DNA of 6,232 bases from Candidatus Poribacteria bacterium (GTDB lineage: Bacteria; Poribacteria; WGA-4E; GCA-2687025). The stretch is taken from positions 1 to 6,232 of the forward strand of contig NYZG01000109.1 in the NCBI GenBank assembly GCA_002687025.1. Reading direction: 5' to 3'. Below are positions 1-4,434 of this stretch, in pieces (the first letter of the stretch is position 1; each line of letters starts with the position of its first letter). A program made the position numbers and the translations under genes. The notes beneath the pieces are model-generated. The model saw only the letters and a list, made by a program, of their open reading frames with translations, had not been told where the DNA came from and did no database searches.

Positions 1-46
1 GGTTCTCAGCCATCAAACCGGGGTTCGATTCCCCGTGCCGCTACCA
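1..46 (+). tRNA. tRNA-Glu(CUC), 3' part, cut by the window edge
   Basis: The 3' part of a tRNA can be folded from the sequence. The T-arm is CGGGG (19-23), loop TTCGATT (24-30), CCCCG (31-35). The 3' acceptor strand is 36-42, the discriminator is A43, and CCA (44-46) is encoded. Reading back, a 4-base variable loop (15-18) is preceded by CCATC (10-14), whose first two C pair with G1 and G2. The anticodon loop is then TTCTCAG (3-9), with T33, anticodon CTC and A37, which gives Glu. Other registers break the U33 or purine-37 rule. The D-arm and 5' acceptor strand lie off the window, so the identity rests on the anticodon alone. The implied acceptor starts with A rather than the usual G of tRNA-Glu, a reason for some caution. 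A run of five T (48-52) follows directly. The tRNA is convergent with the operon to its right. Confidence 0.85.
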
Positions 47-82
47 CTTTTTGTGCTCGGATTCAGCCGTCGACATCTGCGC

Positions 83-1135
83 CTACCACGGCGGCGTGAA
101 CGCCAGGAACTCGCGCTCGTGCCCCAGCGTCGAGACCACGACGCCGTCAGCATCGTAGTCCGCGATCCCGCACGACGCCAGGCCTTCGGTGACTCCCCGA
201 CGCAGTTCCTCGGTCAGTAGCGCGCCGCGTTGTCCCGCCAGGCCGTCGCCAATGCGCGCCACGCCCGACCCTACGACGATGCTATCCGCGAACGCCTCGT
301 CCCGCTCAAGCCGCCAGTATGCGATGAAGGTCGACAGCGCGCGCCCGAATTCGTAGCCGGCGTCCGCGATGAAGCGTCGCGCCGCGTCGTCGCCCGCGCG
401 GGCCGCGGCGTTGACGCGTGCCAACGGTGGGTTGTCGACGGAGCTCTCCGCGCTGTCCACCCGGCCCAGCTCTTGAGCGCGCTGCGCGAGCCGCGGGCCC
501 GACATGCGGTGGTCAAGCGTCTGTTCGGGGGCGGTCAGACGTGGCCAGTTGGGGGATGCGTCGTGCCGGTAGTTGCCGTCAGCTTGCCGGACGATGAGCG
601 CGCCGGCCTCGGCGATCATCGTCTGGACTGCGTCGTCACGCCAGTAGAGGGCGCCATCACGCACAACGCCGCTCGCGACGCCCGTGCCCCACACGATGAA
701 CGTCGCGTCCGACGCGCCGGGGAGCGTGCCGCCCGCCCCCACCTCGCCTAGCACGGCCGCGGCCGCGTCGTGGAGCACCGCGACGGGCGTGTCGACCCCC
801 AGTCGCCTGCGCACGTCGGTCTGCACGCGCGCCACGATGGGATGCGGGGTTTCCGGCGGCGGCGGCCCGTTCGCGGCGAAGGCCTCGGGCGGCGCCACGC
901 ACTCCGGGAAGCTCACGCCGACGCCCCACACGCGGTCTCGGCCGACGCCCGCCGCGACCGCCTCAGCCTCGGTGGCGAGCAGGTCGTGCAGGGCATCGTC
1001 ATCGCGGGGCGTGCGTGTAGGTTCGCGTGCGGCGATCACCGTCCCAGCCGAGTCGACGGCGGCGCACGCGACCTTCGTGCCGCCGACGCTGACCGCCACG
1101 ACGACCTGGCCGCGGCGGTACTCTGGCACCGTCAC
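83..1135 (-). CDS. Divergent ROK-family sugar kinase-like protein
   Basis: The predicted product is 350 residues, within the usual 300-400 of ROK (repressor/ORF/kinase) sugar kinases, which phosphorylate hexoses or amino sugars with ATP in the cytoplasm. Visible ROK features in order are the phosphate-binding strand VSVGGTK (15-21), the catalytic-Asp segment LHDAAAAVLGE (121-131, D123 the likely base), the second ATP motif WGTG (149-152), SGPRLAQRA (212-220) and IVVGSGVA (286-293). Departures are marked: the usual Asp of DxGGT is Ser, the ExGH region reads IAEAGAL (174-180) without His, and the CxCGxxGCxE zinc motif is absent. There is no DNA-binding domain at the N-terminus, so it is an enzyme-type member, not a NagC/XylR-type repressor. 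The GTG start was chosen because it overlaps the aminotransferase stop as GTGA, and the frame further upstream only shadows that gene. No clear ribosome site precedes it, so translational coupling is likely. GTG at 1129 is an alternative start. Substrate is unknown; a kanosamine-kinase-like role is only a guess from the neighbour. Confidence 0.85.
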   Translation of the reverse strand: MTVPEYRRGQVVVAVSVGGTKVACAAVDSAGTVIAAREPTRTPRDDDALHDLLATEAEAVAAGVGRDRVWGVGVSFPECVAPPEAFAANGPPPPETPHPIVARVQTDVRRRLGVDTPVAVLHDAAAAVLGEVGAGGTLPGASDATFIVWGTGVASGVVRDGALYWRDDAVQTMIAEAGALIVRQADGNYRHDASPNWPRLTAPEQTLDHRMSGPRLAQRAQELGRVDSAESSVDNPPLARVNAAARAGDDAARRFIADAGYEFGRALSTFIAYWRLERDEAFADSIVVGSGVARIGDGLAGQRGALLTEELRRGVTEGLASCGIADYDADGVVVSTLGHEREFLAFTPPW

Positions 1136-2412
1136 GCGCTGGCGGCTTCGTGGTCCCGCAGCGTCGAAAGGTTGTCCTCGACCTTGTGGAACGCGTCCGC
1201 GACACGGCCGATGCGCGTGGAGTCGGGCAGGATGTAGTTCCAGCCCATCTCCAGACTGCGCGCGATCTTGTGTTCGCAATTCGGCAGCTCGGTGTCCGCG
1301 AGGACACGGCCGCTCCTGCGAATCGCATCGTCCCACATGTTCCGCGGGCCGCCCGAATCCGGGTCGAGACGCGCCCACTGAGAGATGGGCGAGGGGACGT
1401 ACGGGCCCGCAGAGACGCCCTCTGCCTTCAGCGCAGCGGAGTATGTGGACCGGGAGACGCCCGCGTGCTCGGGGTCGAAGTTCATGGTGAGCATGTGGTA
1501 CGACGGCGCGTCGCCGTCCGTGTACTCGGGTAGCGCGACGCTGCCGACGCCAGACAGACCGGCTCGGAACGCGTCGGCGTTCTGACGTCGCCCTGCGATT
1601 TCGTCGTCGAGCTTCTGGAGCTGCTCGGTGAGGAGGACCGCGTTCACCGTCGCGAGGCGATACGTGTAGACGAGGGAGTCGGCGAACGGCCGCAGCTCGT
1701 CCGGGAAGCCCGGCTCGGGCGACCTGCCCATGTGCTGACACGCCATCGACGCGCGCCAGTACACGTTGGCGTCGCGGGTGACCATGTAGCCGGCTTCTGT
1801 CGCGGCGAGGAGCTTGCCGCCCATGCACGAGAACCCAGCCGCGTCGCCGAATGTGCCAACCTTCCGGCCCCGATGGAGCGCGCCGTGAGCTTGGCTCCCG
1901 TCCTCAATCACCTTCAAGCCGCGCCGCTGAGCGACCTCGCAGATCGCCGTCATGTTGGCCGCCTGACCGAAGATGTGGACGGCGAGGATCGCGCGCGTCT
2001 TGGGCGTGACGGCGGCCTCGACCGATGCGGCGTCGAGCAGGCCCGTCGTCGGGTCGACGTCCGCGAACACGGGGACGGCGCCGTTGTGCAGGATGCACCC
2101 CGTCGAGGCGCCCCAGGTGTACGGCGTCGTGATCACCTCGTCGTCGCCGGTGATCTCCAGGCCCGCTAGTGCGGCGTGCAGCGCCCCATGGCCCGACGAC
2201 GTGCCCAGGCAGTGTGGCGCGCTCTGCCAACGGGCGATAGCCTCCTCCGTCTCGCGCACGACGGCGTCGTTCTTGTTCAGGCCGACCGTGTGACCCCGCT
2301 CCAGCAACTCCGTGACGCGGCGCATCGCCTTGTCGCTGTACGTCGGGTGCGGGTCTTGGGCGGGCTGCTGTACGGGATCGCCGCCGAGTAGGGCGAGAGT
2401 GCGCGTGGACAT
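1132..2412 (-). CDS. DegT/DnrJ/EryC1/StrS family PLP-dependent aminotransferase
   Basis: The product is 426 residues, a full-length fold-type I PLP enzyme of the family that transaminates keto-sugars or keto-cyclitols, usually with glutamate or glutamine as donor. The N-terminus LALLGGDPV (6-14) resembles the opening of the StsC/AHBA-synthase-like branch. Cofactor features seen are TSSGHGAL (71-78) for phosphate contact, TTPYTWGAS (95-103), VIEDGSQAHGA (168-178) with D171 facing the pyridine nitrogen, and FSCMGGKLLAATEAG (194-208) with K200 as the Schiff-base lysine. Because Lys, not His, occupies that site, it should be an aminotransferase and not a ColD-type dehydratase. The ATG at 2412 has a strong ribosome site. 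The gene follows the dioxygenase by 35 bases and overlaps the ROK gene by 4, pointing to one transcript and to a shared pathway. The substrate cannot be read from sequence; a nucleotide-linked or free 3-keto sugar, or an inosose, are candidates by inference. Confidence 0.93.
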   Translation of the reverse strand: MSTRTLALLGGDPVQQPAQDPHPTYSDKAMRRVTELLERGHTVGLNKNDAVVRETEEAIARWQSAPHCLGTSSGHGALHAALAGLEITGDDEVITTPYTWGASTGCILHNGAVPVFADVDPTTGLLDAASVEAAVTPKTRAILAVHIFGQAANMTAICEVAQRRGLKVIEDGSQAHGALHRGRKVGTFGDAAGFSCMGGKLLAATEAGYMVTRDANVYWRASMACQHMGRSPEPGFPDELRPFADSLVYTYRLATVNAVLLTEQLQKLDDEIAGRRQNADAFRAGLSGVGSVALPEYTDGDAPSYHMLTMNFDPEHAGVSRSTYSAALKAEGVSAGPYVPSPISQWARLDPDSGGPRNMWDDAIRRSGRVLADTELPNCEHKIARSLEMGWNYILPDSTRIGRVADAFHKVEDNLSTLRDHEAASA

Positions 2413-2417
2413 CGTTG

Positions 2418-2424
2418 CTCCTCC
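2418..2424 (-). promoter_or_regulatory. Strong Shine-Dalgarno site of the DegT aminotransferase
   Basis: On the minus strand GGAGGAG stands 5 bases (CAACG) before the ATG at 2412. It is the strongest ribosome site in the window and fixes the start of the aminotransferase. It suggests this gene is translated independently of the upstream dioxygenase, unlike the overlapping pairs at either end of the operon. Confidence 0.85.
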
Positions 2425-2430
2425 GGCGTG

Positions 2431-2444
2431 ACCGTCGAGACGGT
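2431..2444 (-). other. Small inverted repeat between dioxygenase stop and aminotransferase ribosome site
   Basis: The bases ACCGT and ACGGT flank a 4-base centre and can form a 5-bp hairpin. It lies in the 35-base gap after the dioxygenase stop codon and ahead of the Shine-Dalgarno sequence of the next gene. There is no U-run after it, so it is not an intrinsic terminator. It could protect an RNA end or tune translation, but an element this short can occur by chance in GC-rich DNA. Confidence 0.3.
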
Positions 2445-2447
2445 GGG

Positions 2448-3221
2448 TCAGCCGCTACGGAGCCAGTTGCCGAACAGGGCGCGCAGCGGTGGCGGGAGAG
2501 TGCCAAGAAAGGCGGGGTCGGTCAACCACGTCTGTACGTCAGGGCCGGTGGGCGCGTCGGGATGGTGCGCGAGGACGGCGTAGTGCAACGTCTGGCGGCT
2601 GTCGCCCTCCGCGCAGTCGCCCCGGTGCAGGAGATTCGAGTTGTAGAACACGATGTCGCCCGCGTCGAGTTGCACGGCCATCTGCCCGGGCATGGGGCCG
2701 TCGGGGTCGGTCTGCATCGCGTCGCGTTCGCCGGGAGTCATGACGCGACGGTGACTGCCCGGCACGATGGACAGGCAGTGGTCCCGACGCAGCGCGCCGT
2801 TGAGCTGCACATGGCTGCGCAACGCCGCTTGCAGGGCGGCTTCGGTCATGTCGCCGTCGAACGCGGAATCCCTGTGCCATCTCAGTCGGTAGCTCAGTCC
2901 GGCCGGGTTCACGAGCAGCGTGCAGAGATGGTACTGCAGCTCCGGGCCGACGAGATCGGAGATGACGCCGAGGATCTCCCGCTCGCCAAGAGAGGAGAGC
3001 AACGCGGGCTCGCGCACCGAGGGGTGGAAGATGTTGTTCACGCCCCATATCTGACCGTCGGACCCACGTCGGGCGTCGCCGTAGCCATCCGGCCCCTCGC
3101 AGCGCGCGACGACGCGGTCCACCGCGGCGCGGTATTCGACTATCTGAGGCCCGGACAGGGCTCCGCGTCGGATCACGTATCCAAGGTCCCGAAACCCGTC
3201 GCGTTCGGCCTGTGTAAGCAT
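2448..3221 (-). CDS. Phytanoyl-CoA dioxygenase (PhyH) family Fe(II)/2-oxoglutarate oxygenase
   Basis: The product is 257 residues, typical of bacterial PhyH-like enzymes, which use Fe(II), O2 and 2-oxoglutarate to hydroxylate or otherwise oxidise a small molecule. The iron-binding facial triad is visible: H116 and D118 in RWHRD (114-118) and H199 in NLLHRG (196-201). R209 in SRQTLHY (208-214) fits the 2-oxoglutarate carboxylate anchor. The N-terminal stretch with GYVIRRGALS (14-23) is the usual family opening, and IVPGSHRR (152-159) is also typical. The ATG at 3221 was chosen because the family homology starts there and a ribosome-like sequence precedes it. Longer versions of the frame only overlap galK. 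It lies 28 bases after galK and 35 before degT, in the same direction. The family is very broad and its substrates are mostly unknown; phytanoyl-CoA is not implied. A sugar, cyclitol or amino-acid substrate is possible given the neighbours, but this is inference. Confidence 0.93.
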   Translation of the reverse strand: MLTQAERDGFRDLGYVIRRGALSGPQIVEYRAAVDRVVARCEGPDGYGDARRGSDGQIWGVNNIFHPSVREPALLSSLGEREILGVISDLVGPELQYHLCTLLVNPAGLSYRLRWHRDSAFDGDMTEAALQAALRSHVQLNGALRRDHCLSIVPGSHRRVMTPGERDAMQTDPDGPMPGQMAVQLDAGDIVFYNSNLLHRGDCAEGDSRQTLHYAVLAHHPDAPTGPDVQTWLTDPAFLGTLPPPLRALFGNWLRSG

Positions 3222-3225
3222 GTCT

Positions 3226-3231
3226 CCCCCT
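3226..3231 (-). promoter_or_regulatory. Ribosome-binding site of the PhyH gene
   Basis: AGGGGG on the minus strand stands 4 bases (AGAC) before the ATG at 3221. It matches the AGGAGG consensus with one base change that still allows a G-U pair. It supports the 257-residue start over longer in-frame extensions into galK. Confidence 0.6.
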
Positions 3232-3249
3232 GCCCGTCGGCGCGCCGAG

Positions 3250-4434
3250 TCAACCAACGCGGCCGGCGCCCGCCACGGCGCGGCACACGTATGCCTCCGC
3301 CTCCAGGCCCGACTGCGACGGGTAGTCCGCCGCGACGGCTCGGACCAACTCGTCGACCGCATCGGCGCGCGCGAGCGCGACGGCGCACCCACCGAAGCCG
3401 GCGCCGGTCAGTCGCGCGCCATAGACGCCATCGACGCCGCGCGCGATCGTGACAAGCGCGTCGAGTTCCGGGCCGCTGACCTCGTAGTCGTCGCGCAGGC
3501 TGTCGTGCGAGGCGTTCATCAACGCGCCGAACGCCGCGACGTCCCCCGCGCGCAGGTCGGCGACGGCCTCGCGCGTCCGGTCGATCTCCGTCACGACGTG
3601 CCGGCACCGTCGGTGGATGTCCGGAGGCAGAGCGTTGCGGTGCGCCGCCAGCAGCTCTGGCGACACGTCGCGGAGGGCCTCGACAGTCTCGCCCGAGGCT
3701 TCCGCGATGAGCGCGGCGCCCTTCTCACAGGCCGAGCGCCGCTCGTTGTAGCCGGAGTCCGTGAGACCGCGTGTCACGCCCGAGTTCAGGATGACGATGC
3801 GAGCGTCGCCCGCCGACACGGGGACGTGCTCGAAGGACAGGTCGCGACAGTCGAGGAACAGGGCGTGACCCTCGGTGGCGTTCGCGGACACGAACTGGTC
3901 CATGATCCCGCAGTTGACGCCGACGAATTGGTTCTCGGCCCGCTGTCCCAGGAGGGCCACGTCGGGGCCGGACATTGAGATGCCGGTGAGTTCCAGCACG
4001 ACTGTGGCCGTCGCTACCTCTACTGCGGCGGAACTGCTTAATCCCGCGCCGACCGGCACGTCACCCACCATCACGCCGTCGAATCCCGGCACAGCGTGGC
4101 CGCCCTTGCGGAACTGGTCGACGACGCCCTTCGGGTAGTCCAGCCAGTTCGCGTCCTTGCTGAGGTCGTCCGCGGCGTCGAACTCGCGTGTCTCGTCGAA
4201 CGCCGTCGCGTGCAGCACGACGCGGGAGTCGTCGCGCGCGCGGCAAGCGATCGCGATCCACCGGTCGATGGCAGCGGGGAACACGAACCCGTCGTTGTAG
4301 TCGGTGTGTTCGCCGATGAGGTTGACGCGGCCCGGGGCCTGCGCGACGAAGTCGGGGTCGGCGCCGAACGTCTCGCCGAATGCCGTTGCAGCGCGGTCTG
4401 CTACTGTCACGTTTGCCTCCGTCGTTGGCGTCAT
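3250..4434 (-). CDS. galK: Galactokinase (GHMP family)
   Basis: The product is 394 residues, close to the roughly 380 of known galactokinases. It phosphorylates alpha-D-galactose at C1 with ATP, the entry step of the Leloir pathway, in the cytoplasm. All signatures are present in order: the galactokinase motif GRVNLIGEHTDYNDG (35-49) with R36, E42, H43 and D45 for catalysis and galactose binding; the GHMP ATP-binding loop VGAGLSSSAA (128-137); NCGIMDQF (174-181) with D179 as the catalytic Asp; and GARLTGAGFGGC (339-350) near the C-terminus. The ATG at 4434 overlaps the stop codon of the upstream GalE-GalT gene as ATGA, and AAGGGA lies 7 bases before it. Translation is therefore probably coupled. 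Nothing essential appears missing. An arabinose kinase or N-acetylgalactosamine kinase is a less likely alternative, since the full galactokinase signature and the GalT neighbour agree on galactose. Confidence 0.97.
   Translation of the reverse strand: MTPTTEANVTVADRAATAFGETFGADPDFVAQAPGRVNLIGEHTDYNDGFVFPAAIDRWIAIACRARDDSRVVLHATAFDETREFDAADDLSKDANWLDYPKGVVDQFRKGGHAVPGFDGVMVGDVPVGAGLSSSAAVEVATATVVLELTGISMSGPDVALLGQRAENQFVGVNCGIMDQFVSANATEGHALFLDCRDLSFEHVPVSAGDARIVILNSGVTRGLTDSGYNERRSACEKGAALIAEASGETVEALRDVSPELLAAHRNALPPDIHRRCRHVVTEIDRTREAVADLRAGDVAAFGALMNASHDSLRDDYEVSGPELDALVTIARGVDGVYGARLTGAGFGGCAVALARADAVDELVRAVAADYPSQSGLEAEAYVCRAVAGAGRVG

Noticed and set aside
1..82. tRNA 3' end as an integration site for a mobile element
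   Set aside because: No integrase, no repeat of the tRNA end and no change of composition is visible in the window; the neighbouring genes look like metabolic genes.
35..220. Small plus-strand frame starting inside the tRNA
   Set aside because: It begins within the tRNA T-stem and runs antisense to the ROK gene end; no ribosome site or recognisable content.
684..1490. Plus-strand frame of 268 codons
   Set aside because: Composition is Ala/Arg/Ser/Pro-rich with no domain and it lies antisense to two supported genes.
1136..1828. Upstream extension of the ROK kinase frame to give a 581-residue protein
   Set aside because: This part lies wholly opposite the codons of the well-supported aminotransferase in another frame, is Arg-rich and low in sense, and shows no domain; ROK similarity begins right after the GTG at 1135.
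3237..3248. 12-base perfect palindrome just after the galK stop
   Set aside because: It can form only a 4-bp stem with a 4-base loop, has no U-run after it, and such G/C palindromes are common at this base composition.
3222..3392. Longer N-terminus for the PhyH protein
   Set aside because: The extra residues are Arg/Ser-rich shadow of the galK 3' end, and the family opening begins at the ATG at 3221 with its own ribosome site.
2415..3452. Plus-strand frame of 345 codons
   Set aside because: It is antisense to the dioxygenase and the galK end, has no recognisable motif, and long antisense frames are expected in GC-rich coding DNA.
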